Positions 10,334 to 22,414 are shown, numbered from the stretch's first letter. The stretch: DNA of 64,000 nt from Selaginella moellendorffii (GCF_000143415.4 NW_003314280.1:1051938-1115937); one strand, 5' to 3'. A program made the numbers and translations. Notes: a model not told the origin generated them from the letters alone.

Positions 10334-12704
10334 GTAACAAAGTTAGTGGTATTCTAAACGAGATTGTTTAGTAGAGATTGTGTTTTGGCTTTTCCTTGAA
10401 AAGTGATTTAGTCATGCATTCTATTAGCTTTACAAGAGGAAGAGTTAATTTCGATATTGAAATGATTAAATCTTTATTGAATTTAAGTTGAGATATATCA
10501 ATTATTGATGATTTTTTCTTATACTTGTTATGAAGTCAATTATGTTTTATTATAAAAGATGAATTTATGGAGGATTGTTCGGAGATTATTTATGAAGTAT
10601 AATTTCATTCTACTTGGCTTTTGGAATGATGCAAATATACTCTTCATTAGTTTTTGCATTATGAAGTTTAACTTTTGAATGTGCTAAAAAGAATATTGTG
10701 AGTTGTATCATAATTTTTTCTTTAACATTAAAGTTAGTTCATGTAAGGCTTGTGATTATTGTTAAGCAAGACTTGGTTATAAACTTCTTTGAACTTTTAG
10801 TTCTTTGAGTTTTTATGTTTATTGTTCTATTTGTTATAAGTTGTTGGAGAAGGCATTTTAGCTCCATCAGTTTCGATGTTGAATAAGTATTTACATCTAG
10901 CAATCATTAATGATGATTGACTATCATCTACAATAATTAATTATCTTTGTCAAAGGTTTTGCAAAATTATTGTGTTAAATGATTTACCATTCTTTATGAT
11001 AGTAAATTATTTATTCAATAATGATTATATATTTCTCTATTAATGGGATGATTGATGATCTTTTATGATCATTAATTATTCTCATTGAAAGCTTTTGGCT
11101 TTCCATATTTTTACATGTTTTTTGTGGTTTGCTCTAGATTGGTCTCTTAGGTTTGAGACATCAGTAAAATGTTGATGATGCTTGATGAAGAAATTTGAAT
11201 TCCTTAATATGGTTAACTAAGATTTATTCAAATGAATGAGTGTTTGTTTACTTTGCAATATTTATTCTGTTTTGTTGATTATTATTAGAGTTGGTTCTGA
11301 TAAATTAAGATGTTATTTCCTTTAGATGATACATTCATAATCATTTTGCTTATTTATTAATGATACTTTGTGTTTTTTTAGTTCTCTTGTATATTTTGTT
11401 TGGCATACTATTGTAGTTAAGATTTATCATTTCCTTAATGATCTATGTGTTATTAAATTTTATTGGTTGGTTAATCTTGTAATTCTGGTTTATCAAATGA
11501 TAAATTACTTAGAATACTTTTTGTATTCTAATTTAAGCTTTATTCATTAATAATTTAGTCTCTTAGATATCATTGTCTCTAACTTTGATATTGTCCATTT
11601 ATTAATCTTTGGATTTGGGCTAGTATAAGTAAACTAGTTTCGGCACTTCGTGTGCATAGTGAAATCTTTTATCATATTATAGACTGGTCACATCACCTTA
11701 CCTCTTTCTCAATGTTCCTTATTTCTTAAAAAGGGGTGTAAATAACTCTAATTGCCTATTTAGAGTAGTTTATTTATTTGGTTTATTTGCTCATGAGGGT
11801 TAAGGCTTCTAGCTTCTCTCTCTATGTCATATATAAGTAGGGGTATATCATCTTTTGTAAGTTCAGTGACACTCAGAGCAATAGGGGTGGCTAACTCTAT
11901 TAGTCAATTCTTTGTTAGTGACAATTAGAAAGTGTTTGAATTGTACTGCATTTATGTTAAATAGAGAGTTGCCCCTTAACTCATTTAAGTTGGTGCATTT
12001 CTTACAAAGCATGAATACTATAAACTTTTTTTGGAGTTGTTTTTTTGGTGGTATTCTAAACTCAAGTGTGTATCGACGAAGACATCAATCTTCCTTAAGG
12101 GGGGGGAGAGTGTCACAACTTTAATTGCAAATATTGAAAGTTACATGTTAACAAGTTATTTAAGATATTTTTTCTTTACTGCTACAATGGTAGGAAGTCA
12201 ATATTGTTAGACCCTTTATCAATCCCTTTTATTCAAGTGTTAATAAACTTAATTTAGCATCTATACTTAGCCGGATGAGCATAAAAAAAGAATTCTTAAG
12301 TGTCTATTTAGCCAAATATTTAGCCCAGTTTGTTAATTCTCTTTTGCTTTATTTTGCATTAGTTTAACAAAAGTCCCCACGATATTGAGTTTGGCCCCTT
12401 AATGCTCATTAAGTGATAAATTACCATATTTGCCAAACATTATCCCCAATGCTCTTTATATTTCCAGATTCGTAATCTAGCACCATTCTATATTTAGTAA
12501 ATTTCAAGCTTATCCTAGAGATTAACTCTTGGTACTAATTAGATATGGCCAATAAAGTATAGTCTCTCACTCCATTCCTTCATTTGGTGATCCAAAACCT
12601 TGAAACTTAGGTTCTACTCCTTAGGCACATGCTATATAGAAAGTTTAAGTTCCATTTCATGGTTATCCTAATATAATAAAAAGTGAAAACTATGTATGCT
12701 ACAA
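10334..12704 (+). repeat. decayed LARD relative: interior 3' part plus LTR
   Basis: 10,334-12,113 follows the interior of the intact element from about 7,180 to its 3' LTR. Examples are the GATTGTTTAGTA block and the CAGCACTTCGTGTGCAT-like block at 11,640. 12,114-12,704 follows the LTR, ending in a TATGCTACA counterpart of GTGCGCTACA. The copy is much more AT-rich than its relative, with many CG sites now TG or CA. It is shortened by deletions and has no coding capacity. Confidence 0.75.
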
Positions 12705-12974
12705 GATTATCAATTCTTATTGTAGCTGCTGGACAATAGGGTATTGTTTTAGTCAATGCAAAATATAGAAAGGTTAGCCACTCACAATTTAGTAAGCTTG
12801 CATGATAAGTAAGTTTCAAGAATTCAAAGACAAATCTATATAAACAAGTGTATATAGTAGCAGTTTATTTCAAGTTTGTTACATATGGCTTGGGGAGTTG
12901 GGGATCCCCAACCAAGGCACTCCACTCATGCCCTGAGTGCAATGACATCTCTTGGACAATTATCATCAGTCGGC

Positions 12975-14150
12975 CACGTGCAGATCAGCAGCTACATGAA
13001 ATCCATCTCCAAAAGGAAGCTAGAATGGAATTTAGGTGTCATGGACGGCCATGATCGCTGGATACGCCACATGGGCAAGGCATGAGCGTTGTTCGATGCT
13101 ATTCCAAAAAGCAATGTCATCTCATGGAACGTGTTCATTGACAGATGGAACAACAAAGGGAATCTAGAGGACACCGAGCACTTGTCCAACGAATGCCTGG
13201 CTAGGACATGGCCACAATGGCAACAATGATCCAATCTGCCGTATTGTTCTTCCACTCTGGCATGAGCGAGCACAATTTGATGATCTCTTGATGATCTCAG
13301 CCTACGTTGCTTCCGGAGATCTTGGAGCTGCAATCAGAGTGCTGGATAGAATGTGCGAGAGGAACCTCATCACTCTGGTCGTGATCCTCCAGGGCTACAC
13401 TGCCACTGGGCAGCTCGAGGAGGCCAACTATATGTTCGACAATGCAATGCCAGAGCGCGATACAATACCATGGAATGTGATATTCCAGGGGTATGCCCAG
13501 CGGGGGCATATGAAGTAGGCAAAGCTCTGTACGAGAGAATACCTGAGAAAGACCTCGTCTCGTCCACCTCGATGCTCCAATTTCTTGCCATAAACGCATG
13601 CATGCAAGAGGCAAAGCTCGTCTTTGATGCCACTCCTCACTGTGATATCGTGCTGTGCAATGCCCTCCTCCAGGCCTTTGCACAGCACGGCTATCTTCCA
13701 AACGCCAAGCGCTCTTCGATTCCATGGCAGAGAGAGACGTCCTGGACCACCATGTCATGCCCGAGGCCTTGTAGCAGACCACGGACGAGACACCATTGAT
13801 GTCTTCACGACGATGATGTTTGATCCCGACCATTCAGCGTTTGTGAGTTCTCGGTGCTTGGGTTGTTCAAGCAGGGATGGAATTATTTTCGAACATGGTC
13901 GACGATCATCAATGGGGAGCACACTACTAGCCAAGGCCGAGGATCTCATCTCCAGCATGCCTTACGTCCCTGATGGAATCACTTGGATGGCGTTTCTCGC
14001 TCCCTGTCGGCTCCAAGAAGATCCACAACGAGCAACAGTCGCTGCTCGACAGCACCATCTCGTCACCGCATGCTCTCCTTTCCAGCACCTACGTAGTCGT
14101 GCTCTAGACTGGACCAAGTGATGAAGAGAGCCCAAGAACACCTCGAGCAG
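12975..14150 (+). pseudogene. degenerate PPR gene, copy A
   Basis: Fragments of PPR motifs are spread over all three frames. Around 13,300-13,520 the translation carries DLGAAIRVLDRMCERN and ANYMFDNAMPERDTIPWNV. Later pieces, such as the MPYVPDGITW block near 13,957, resemble the region after the last repeat of PLS-type proteins. Frame changes and stops (for example just after 13,518) prevent one protein. The same sequence recurs at 18,105-19,140, so this is one of two decayed copies. It keeps about 95 bp near 13,740-13,835 that the other copy lacks. Intact relatives would be organellar RNA-binding proteins. Confidence 0.75.
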
Positions 14151-14345
14151 CGTTAACTGCTAGATGGTGGTGAGATCTTGATCGCAGGTGCTGGAGCAAG
14201 CATCCCCAAGCAACGGCATCCGGGACAAACGGTATTGTCTCGAGAAGTTCGTGAGCTTCTTCTGCTCGTCCCGAGTTTCCCAGCAGTGAGAGCTCGCTGC
14301 GCTACAAACACATTTGGTTTGCTTATCGAAATTCGTCCTCGCAAA
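14150..14345 (-). pseudogene. PPR 3'-end fragment, copy A
   Basis: This stretch matches 19,140-19,330, where the minus strand encodes the end of a decayed PPR gene. Here only the tail remains, so the duplicated unit included the junction of two convergent PPR relics. No intact frame. Confidence 0.6.
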
Positions 14346-14786
14346 GTTATTGGCCTAGAGCGCAGGTGCAGGCTTGCTCAATAAGTTGAAAGCTGGGATT
14401 TACCGACAGGTTGTATATCTGCACAAGGTGTTATTAGTCTGTCCGTCCCACCAGGGTCGCCATGAACCAGGTAATGTTTAAGAGCCGGAGGTGGTGAAGC
14501 TCAACATCGCTGCTGCTCGTCCTCGGGCTGTAAATTACAAGGACGTTTCTCTCCTTCCTTGCCCTGCCTTTCACTAAAAACACGGCCTGGCTTTTCCATA
14601 CGACCTCTAGCACCGTGCACTGTAATATTTAGATAACTTGCTCCGGTTTACGACATAATTTACAGTTTTCTAAGCATTTAAATCCCATGCTAATATATTA
14701 CCGTATAATAATAATAATTTAACCATAAAAGCATATTTTTAATGATATTTAAACCTGAATCTATTATGGGTTTGTTTTTTGATTTT

Positions 14787-16175
14787 TTACGCCTTAACGC
14801 CTGCACCAAGAAAAAATAATCAACACGCAAAGCAAACATACACAAAATTAAAATTAAAATCTTTACTTGGTCCATCAAACTCTTCTGGATCAAGACAGGC
14901 CCAGATGAGATCGTAGTTGATTGCCTCTGGAATCGCCTCTGGTGTCTCCTCCCTACAAAAAAGTAAAATAAAATTCAGCAGCCAAGAAGAAGAAGAAGAA
15001 AAAGAAAGCTTACTTCCCAAGGCAACAGTAAAAGTAACTCGGTCTCTTATAATCTGGAGGTTTCCACATCGATGGTCGCTCCTCATCCGGCATTAAAAGA
15101 TACTTCCGGTTCTTCATTTTCTCCTCGTGTTTCTTGTGTGCAGCAGCCCGTTGTTCGTCGGAGAGGTACTCTGGGAACTTCAATTCCACGGGTATGTCTT
15201 CGTGTCGAGGAAAGTAAAGACGAGCACCCTACAAGATAAAGAGAGTCAAACAATCACAAAAATTTGGGAGTTTGGCTTACGGAACGCTCGTACCAAAAGC
15301 GTTCCACCGGATATTTCCCATACTCTCTGTCCATCCGCTTCACTGCCGTGTAAGGATAAGTGGTTTTAACTTCCACTAGCCCAGCTACATAAAAGAGTAA
15401 AAGAGTGAGGGAAAAAGCAAAGGGAATCATCAAAATCAAACTTACGAAGTAGCATGGCTCCCGGCTGACTCCTTGTGATCCGTCTCTCACCCGGCTGAAT
15501 CTGGATCGACCGTCTCTTTGCGCAGATTCTGAGAAATAAAAAGCAAGGCTAGATTCGAACGACAGAAATTTGGCTTACTGTGGTGGTGTGACGGCCTCCT
15601 CCCTCTCGTCCAGTTGAATCGACCGCCGCCTGGGCTCGCGCTCAATCGACCGTCTAGTCGAGCGTTCTCTGAAAGGCAAGAGGTTAGAAAGAAAGAAAGA
15701 AAGGAACGGATTTGGTGTCACGCCTGCTGGCGGCCGAGCCTCGAGCTGTCTAGGCGAGCGTCCTCTGAGAAGAAAAGGAAGACGCTAGAAACAGGAAAAG
15801 AACAGAGATTCTCCCTCACCCAGTCTATCTCTGAGAAATAAAAGCTACGCTAGATTCGAAAGAAAAATTAGCTTTCTCTGAGAAATGAGAAAGAAGAGGC
15901 TAGAAAAACGAAAAGGACAATCGACCGTCTAGTGAGAAATAAGAGAGGACGAGTTTAGAAAAAGAAAAAGGAGGGAAAATTCGGTCACCTCTGATCCATC
16001 TAGAGCGTTCTCTGTGAAAGGCTAAAGGAGGAAATTTTGGCTCCCCGCTCTCGCCCAGCTGAATCGACAATGACCTATAGCAAACAAAAGAGGCTCAAAA
16101 ATCTTACCGGGTGCACTGTCATACCTTAAGATTGGAAGCGAAGAACCCTAAACCCGCCGGGCTTCCGTACGCCAT
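14787..16175 (-). CDS. uncharacterised multi-exon protein
   Basis: I do not recognise the product. The 3' part joins in frame from exons 15,722-15,764, 15,579-15,668, 15,446-15,528, 15,281-15,384, 15,014-15,228, 14,867-14,952 and 14,787-14,800, all with GT-AG introns of 51-77 bp. The protein starts rich in Arg/Ser/Glu. It then reads YPYTAVKRMDREYGKYPVER, a charged stretch with PRHEDIPVELKFPEYLSDEQ, and ends near LDPEEFDGPSVKA. A likely first coding exon is 16,125-16,175 (MAYGSPAGLGFFASNLK) followed by a GT donor. The exons between 15,765 and 16,124 are not settled, because the region holds several similar splice-site modules. No membrane segment is seen. If the last 14-bp exon is not used, translation runs on to a stop at 14,820. 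Confidence 0.5.
15440..16030 (-). repeat. repeated splice-acceptor/exon-start modules
   Basis: At about 15,528, 15,668, 15,764, 15,832, 15,877, 15,935 and 16,010 the plus strand shows variants of CTGAGAAATAAAA followed by a purine-rich AGGCTAGAAA-like stretch. On the gene's strand each is a pyrimidine tract plus CAG acceptor, often followed by an AACGCTC- or GACGCTC-like exon start. They look like local duplications of one intron-exon boundary. Confidence 0.55.
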
Positions 16176-17134
16176 ACCGTACCAACTGGTACGGTCCCCT
16201 GTTTTAGCTGGAGAGCAGCCAGATCTCAAGGAACAGTGAAAGAGCGCGGGAGAAGTGAGATAGGAGAGCAGATCTGGGCCAGAGAAGAGCATATTTGAGT
16301 GAGGAAGCCGGGAGGGATCTGCTTCTGCTGCTGCATCGAGGAAGATTAAGCCCAAGAAGAAGAGGGGAGCGCTGGAGCGAGACCAGAGGAAACGCACGAT
16401 GATATCGTGCAGGAGAAGTGGAGGTAGCGCCCGCAATGTTGTGTCGCTCTCGCCGTATGCGCCGTGCAGAAATGGAGATAAGAAGCAGCCCGGGCGCACG
16501 ACTTGGAGAGAAGAAGAGCCCAAGAAGAATGGAACAAGACAATCACCAAGGGGGAAAAAGAAGAACAAGCCCCAACGATTCAGATGATCCTCTACCATAG
16601 GAGACGAAGAACTGGGAAAAGGTCAAACCAGCTGCTTACCCGAAACTCATTTACAAGGCCGTTTTGTATTACGCTCCTGTTGCTCTTTGTGCTCTTAGAG
16701 CCCATCGTGGAGAATGCTGGGCTCGGTCGAGAGGAAGCTGTCCTCACGACACCAAAGCCGAGTAGATTTTCTCGTGCACATCATTGTTAAACTTGTCAAA
16801 GCTCGCTTCAAAGAACTGCTTGCTCTTCTTGCTCAGCAGCTTCTGGTGGTGGGAGGACTGAGTACGCAGCCATCCAGCCAGCTCCATTCTCAGGGGCTAG
16901 TTTCCGGCTATAAAAAGAATTTACAGTGTCACAAGAGGCAAACCGATACTCTCTACCTTGAAACAACAAAGAACAACACCGAAGACAGCCCAAAATTTGA
17001 CCGAGAATGTGTACTCCTTTAAAAATGCAAACGACTTGCCACCACCAAATAAGCCTGCATCATCAAGAATCGCAAGCTTTCATACAATAAACAATCCATG
17101 GAACAAACACCTGCACCAAGATTGGCTGGGATAA
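16176..17134. other. intergenic, with a short PPR-like fragment
   Basis: No convincing gene on either strand. At 16,710-16,870 the minus strand reads KLLSKKSKQFFEASFDKFNN and then VHEKIYSALVS. This resembles the minus-strand sequence at 20,800-20,880 in front of the decayed PPR gene, so it is probably another piece of that duplicated family. Confidence 0.4.
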
Positions 17135-17830
17135 TCACTCGGCTGTATACACACATGTCAAAAACCTGTAAGCAATTTCCTGTGACACCTCACCTGCGGC
17201 CGCCACACCTGTAGAAAGGCCAAGTGCTTCCATTGCTCCCAAAACCAAAACTTTGAGAGCGTGGGTGCTCTCTATGTTACTCACGGCCAACCACGGTAGT
17301 GATGATCCTAAAGCTTCTGCTGGAAATGGAAGCACCTCCTCGTCTATCAAATGATGAACAGCATAGCTAGCATTGTCGCTCAAAAGAACCCAGGACTAAC
17401 CTCTCGACTCAGACGAATTTTCTTGGATCTATAGAAACGAATAAAGCAACCAAGAGAAGAAAGCGTGGAGAGTGACGTGACGAGTTTCCAACTCGGTGGA
17501 ATCATGATCTTGATGTTGAAAATCACCCTCCAAATGGGTGCTCGAATGCCGTCGCTTCCTGGAGCTGGAAACCAAAAAACGAAGAAGGAAATCTCACTTC
17601 GAGGGACATCCATTGTTGTCATCGCGAAGGATTCTGCGGCGTCACAGCTCATCTCTAGCAGCGGCGTCTTGATCGTTGCACCTGCAACCAAGAGCTCCGA
17701 TCTCCTCATTGGATTCGATCGCCATTGGCGCCTCATTCGTACAAGTGTACCTAGGTTTTTTGGGTTAACCGCCATTTCAGCTGAATTGTATAGTGAGCAA
17801 GAGCTCGATTTTGCAGCAAAACCAGGGATC
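17135..17830 (-). pseudogene. possible gene relic of unknown type
   Basis: The minus strand has an 82-codon frame (17,135-17,383) with ordinary-looking sequence such as LPFPAEALGSSLPWLAVSNI. Further open stretches up to about 17,830 have possible GT-AG sites, but I could not join them into one frame. The upper end (17,813-17,900) is shared with 21,025-21,110. It could be the 3' end of a real gene or debris. No family recognised. Confidence 0.3.
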
Positions 17831-19140
17831 ATTCGCGGGGAAAAAAGATTTATGTTCAAATTCGGCGGAGTAGCGAGCAGAGGCATACAATCAAGTGAGA
17901 GATATTAAGTGTTCGATGCAATGTCAGGAGTTTCATGGCCTTTACGGCATATGCCCAGTGTGGGAAACTTCTTTGACAGCAAAGCTAATCTCTGACTCGA
18001 TGCCTACTAGAGACATTTTCCCTGGAATTCAATGATCCCCGTACGGAAAGAGAGGGCATCGCCAGGAATTAGGAATGAATTGTATGCTTGACGTCTACAC
18101 CAAGCATCGCGATGCCATAAGCACGAAATCCATCTTCGAAAGGATGCCGGCATGGAATGTGGTGTCATCGCTGGATACGCCACATGGCCGAGGCACAAGC
18201 GCTGTTCGATGCTATTCCGGAACGCAACGTCATCTCCTGGAACACGTTCATCGACAGCTGGATCAACGCGGGGAATCTAGAGGACGTTGAGCGCTTGTTC
18301 CAACGAATGCCCGGCTGGGACATGGCCAGAATGGATCCATCTAAGCTCAATCTGCCGTATCGTTCTTCCACTCTGGCATGAGCGAGCGCAATTTGATGAT
18401 CTCTTGATGATCTTTGCTTCCGGAGATCTTGGAGCTGCGATCAGAGTGATAGAATGCGCAAGAAGAACCTCGTCGCTCTAGACGCATCCTCCAGGGCTAC
18501 ACTGCCGCTGGCCAGCTTGAGGAGGCCAAGTGTATGTTCGACAATGCAATGCCGGAGAGCGATACAATGTCGTGGAATGTGATATGCACTGTGGCGGAGG
18601 AGGCCAAAGCTCTATACGAGAGAATACCCGAGAAAGACCTCATCTCGTCCACCTCGATGCTCCAATCTCTCGCCGAAAACGCATGCATGCAAGAGGGAAA
18701 GCTCGTCTTTGACGCCACTCCTCACTGTGATATCGTGCTGTGCAATGCCCTCCTCCAGGCCTGTGCACAGCACGGCTATCATCCAAACGCCAAAGCGCTC
18801 TTCGATTCCACCATTCCGCATTTGTGAGCGTTTCAGTGCGGCCAGCTCGGGCTGTTCGAGCGGGGATGGAATTATTTTCGAAATATGGTCGACGATCATC
18901 AAGTCGAAGCACTGGGAGCGCACTACTGCGGTCAGCCAGCCAAGGCCGAGGATCTCATCTCTAGGATGCCTTGCGTCATCATTTGAATGGCGTTTCTCCC
19001 TCCCTGTGGGCTCCAAGAAGATCCACAACGAGCAACAGTCGCTGCTCGCAGCGCCTCCACCCTCGACAGCACCATCTCGTCCGTGTAGTCCTGACGAGAT
19101 GATCAACTAGACTGAACCAAGTTATAGATCTATCGAGACG
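17813..19140 (+). pseudogene. degenerate PPR gene, copy B
   Basis: From 18,105 this copy follows copy A (12,975-14,150). PPR fragments include ERMPAWNVVSSLDT, LFDAIPERNVISWNTFIDSW and LYERIPEKDLISSTSMLQSL in different frames. Stops and frameshifts break the frame (for example after 18,381 and 18,481). Its upstream part (17,813-18,100) is instead shared with 21,025-21,370, including the GAATTCAATGATCC block. About 95 bp present in copy A is deleted near 18,810. Confidence 0.75.
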
Positions 19141-19146
19141 TCGCGA

Positions 19147-20900
19147 TCAGCTGATAAAGAGAGCCCAAGAACACCTCGAGCAGCGGTAACTGCTAGATGG
19201 TGGTGAGATGATCTTGATCTCAGGTGCTAGAGCAAGCATCCCCAAGCGACGGCATCCGGGGCGCACGGCATCTTCTCGAGAAGTTCGTGACCGTCTTCTG
19301 CTCGTCCCGATTTTCCCAGCATGTCTATCGTGAAGCAAAAATGCCTGCTCGTCGGAAGCATCGAGTAGCTCTCATTGATCGAGAGGAAGTATGCCCATCC
19401 CTGGTCGAGCAAGCCCAAATGCGAGCAAGCTGCTAGTGCTCCCATGAAGCTTCCTTCATCGGTCGATTTGCATCAATCCAAAGAGCTCAATCGCGTCTCT
19501 GGATTTTCCGTGCGCGGCAAGGGCCACGAGCATCGAGTTCCAGGCTACCACATCGAGCTCCGGCATGTGCAGAAAGAACTTCCACACGTATCCACACGCT
19601 CCAAGCAAGAACATCGTGCTGGATCTTCAAACATCTCTCGTGCTTCTACCTTTCTCGAGGCGAGGATGAAAGCTTGTAGCATTGAGTTGGAGCTGGCTAG
19701 ATTATGCTTGGGCACTGCGTCGAAGATCTCCTTGGCTTGCTCGAGATTTTCCCCTGTGAGCATACGAAACCACCATTTGCTCAAACAGCTCCCTCGATTC
19801 CTCCAAGAGCCCCATCTCCGAGCAAGCCCCATTCTCCGAGCAAGGAATCATGGCATTCCAAACAACGATGCTTCGCTGTGGCATTGTGGTGAGATATGCC
19901 TGGCCTTGTGGATTTGCCCGGTCTGGTGCATACGCAGCGATCATCATGGTGTAGGAGGCCTCGTCGTGATCAGGCATGGAATTCCGGAAGAATGCCACTG
20001 CTTCTCGATCCTGCGATGTAAAACGTACCCTTTTGGAGCATCGAATTTCATTCTGCTGTGTCCCACGCCCGCATTGCTTGCAATTGCCAGATACATACGC
20101 CTGGTCAAAATCGTCCATGCGACGGCATTGTGCTCAGCCATCACCGAATCGAAGATCCTTCGCGCGTCGGAAACCTTGCCTGCGCTAGAGAAGCGATTCC
20201 GGAATCCCGTGCAGGAAGAGATCCATCGCGGCCGTCCGCGCGTATCCATCGATCATCACCGTCCACGTGGCAAGAGAACTACCAGCGTTTGCTGGAGCAG
20301 GCGGCCATGGAATTCTTCTCCGGCATGGCATCGAAAATGTCTTAGTGCCCGTTTTGGGCATAGGCCTGGATCATCGCGTTCCATGTCACGGCATTCTTCC
20401 GAGGCATCCATTGGAAGATTCCTAGCGCCTCTCGCAATGCTCTCTGCCCCAATCCAGTGATCGTCGTCGTCATTCTTGGTAGCTTCCTCGCGTCGGCGAT
20501 TTGGCTGTGCTGGGCATACGTCGTGATCATCGAGTTCTCTTTCCTTGCATCGAGTCGAAGATCTGGCGAGCGGACTGGATGTCGCCATTCTGTGCGTATG
20601 CCGAGAGGAGGATGTCGCGAGAAAATAGATTGAGCTGCTTGATCTGATCGAAAACCAGGCGAGCTTCACGCAATCTCCCACACGTCCCATACATTTGTAT
20701 GAGGAGATTCGCAAGAAAAGTGTTCTGCTTGCTGTGGCGGATCCGACTAGCCTGAGCTTGTCGGCCTCTGTTAAAAGCGTTGCTCTTGGTAGTCTTGCTG
20801 CTCTTGGCAGTCGAGAGGACCAAAAGCCGAGTAGATCTTCTTGTTGCTAAGTGGACGTCGAACAAGTGTTGGTTCTTCTCGGCCTGCGCTTTGAAAATCT
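19147..20900 (-). pseudogene. degenerate PPR gene
   Basis: Read on the minus strand, PPR motifs follow one another from 20,865 down to 19,227 in changing frames: FLANLLIQMYGTCGRLREAR, LLSAYAQNGDIQSARQIFDS, MPRKNAVTWNAMIQAYAQNG, then the late region LGKSGRAEDGHELLEKMPCA near 19,290. At least four frame changes and several stops prevent one protein. Order and spacing match a P/PLS-type PPR of about 500 residues. It converges on copy B (tail to tail), and part of that junction is duplicated at 14,150. Confidence 0.8.
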
Positions 20901-21002
20901 GGCCGTGTCTACTTTAGCAGTTCCCCAGGACTCCTGCTCCTCCTGCTTGATGTTTCGCTGCATTTCCTACGCAACGACCATTTCACTGGACCAATTCAGC
21001 TT

Positions 21003-21545
21003 GTGACACTAGGAGGTTCGCGGCGGTTCTTTGATTTTGCAGCAGAACCAGGGATCTGCCGCGGGGAAAAGAGATTTACGGTCAAGTTCGGCGGCGTGGC
21101 GACTGTGCAGCGAGCAGCTATCTCGCGAATTTGGCAATCCGGAGCCTTTCGATCGCATGGGCTCTGCGAGGAATCGCTTCTCTTGGGACAATATGATCGC
21201 TGCTTATGCCCAAAATGATGCAATGCCAGAAAAGAACGGAGTTTCATGGACGGCTATCCATGCCCAATGCGGGCATTTGCTAAAAGCAACCTAGTAACAT
21301 TTTCCCCTGGAATTCAATGATCCAAGCGTACGGACAGAGAGGGCATCTCCAGGAATTTCGTGACATTTGTGAAAGAATGCTTGACCACGACTTTGTGGCG
21401 TGGCATTGTGTCTACACCTCATTCAAGCTGACACACCATGCTGGAGCGAAATGAGATATTTTGAACAATCATGACCGTCACCCACATGCAAATCCGGCAG
21501 CTCCAGAACACGAAGTCTATCTTCTAAAGGTTGCTGGAATGGAAT
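21003..21545 (+). pseudogene. PPR gene fragment
   Basis: Short PPR-like pieces (SARNRFSWDNMIAAYAQNDA, then MPEKNGVSWTA) are followed by stops. The segment shares blocks with 17,813-18,140 (the GATTTTGCAGCA and CCCCTGGAATTCAATGATCC blocks), so it is a third partial copy of the same PPR 5' region. Confidence 0.65.
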
Positions 21546-21566
21546 GTGGTGTTATGGATGGATATG

Positions 21567-22200
21567 GATTAAATGGTAGAATAAATTAAAATATACTAAG
21601 AAGTGTTTAAGGAAGTTTTAATCTAAATGAATAAGAACCAATAGATAGTAGAATATTCTATAATATCAAAGCATATTTTAAGTATATTCACTGCCACCCT
21701 TATATTTAAATCTCATTAGAAGTCATTTTTAGGTTTGCTTAAAAGCATATTCTAAGTATATTCACTGCCACCCTTATATTTAAATCTCATTAGAAGTCAT
21801 TTTTTGATTTGCTTAAGCAAACCTGTAAGGGCATTGTAACCTGTATTGGATTAATAAGTAAAAATTGGTATGCATTGCATGTAACAATGTTTGGTTTGCT
21901 TATAAGTAGTGTTATTCTTACTTATTAGTTCATTATATCAAATAAAATTTATAATTATAAGCATGTTTGTAATTTATCATAAGATTAATCTTATTGCATA
22001 TGAACCATTAAATGATAGAATAGAAAAGAATATACTAAAAAAGGTTTAAGAAAGTGTATAAATTGTAATCATGTTTATAAATTATAAATACAAGATTAAT
22101 CTAAATGAATAACAACAATTAGATGGTAGAATATCCTAGAATATTTAAGCATATCCTAGGTATATTCAATATTATAGGTTTGCTTAAGCAAACCAAAAAT
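21567..22200. repeat. AT-rich repeat family with GGTTTGCTTAAGCAAACC ends
   Basis: A 74-bp unit is tandemly duplicated (21,671-21,744 and 21,745-21,818). A wider block (21,567-21,740) has a diverged second copy at about 22,007-22,170. Both copies end in a palindrome: a near copy at about 21,803-21,821 and a perfect 18-bp one at 22,177-22,194. The sequence is non-coding and looks like a small non-autonomous element or its footprints. Confidence 0.6.
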
Positions 22201-22414
22201 AACACTACCATTGCTATATGCAAGGCATAACAATTTATTTTAATTGTTGAGATATGTAAAACTTGATTAAAACTTGATTGTAAAACTTTTTGTTTCTCTA
22301 AATTTTTCCTCAAAACAAAGAGGTCTACTTTACACTCTTTTTAGCTTGTCTATCACTAATTATATTGATTAATATTTAGGTTATAGAAGTGGAGACTGAA
22401 GCCATATTGAGGTG

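Noticed and set aside
16119-16598. 159-codon minus frame with Leu/Phe-rich start
   Set aside because: Only its last 17 codons (16,125-16,175) look like a real first exon of the neighbouring gene; the upstream part has no domain and overlaps open frames on the other strand.
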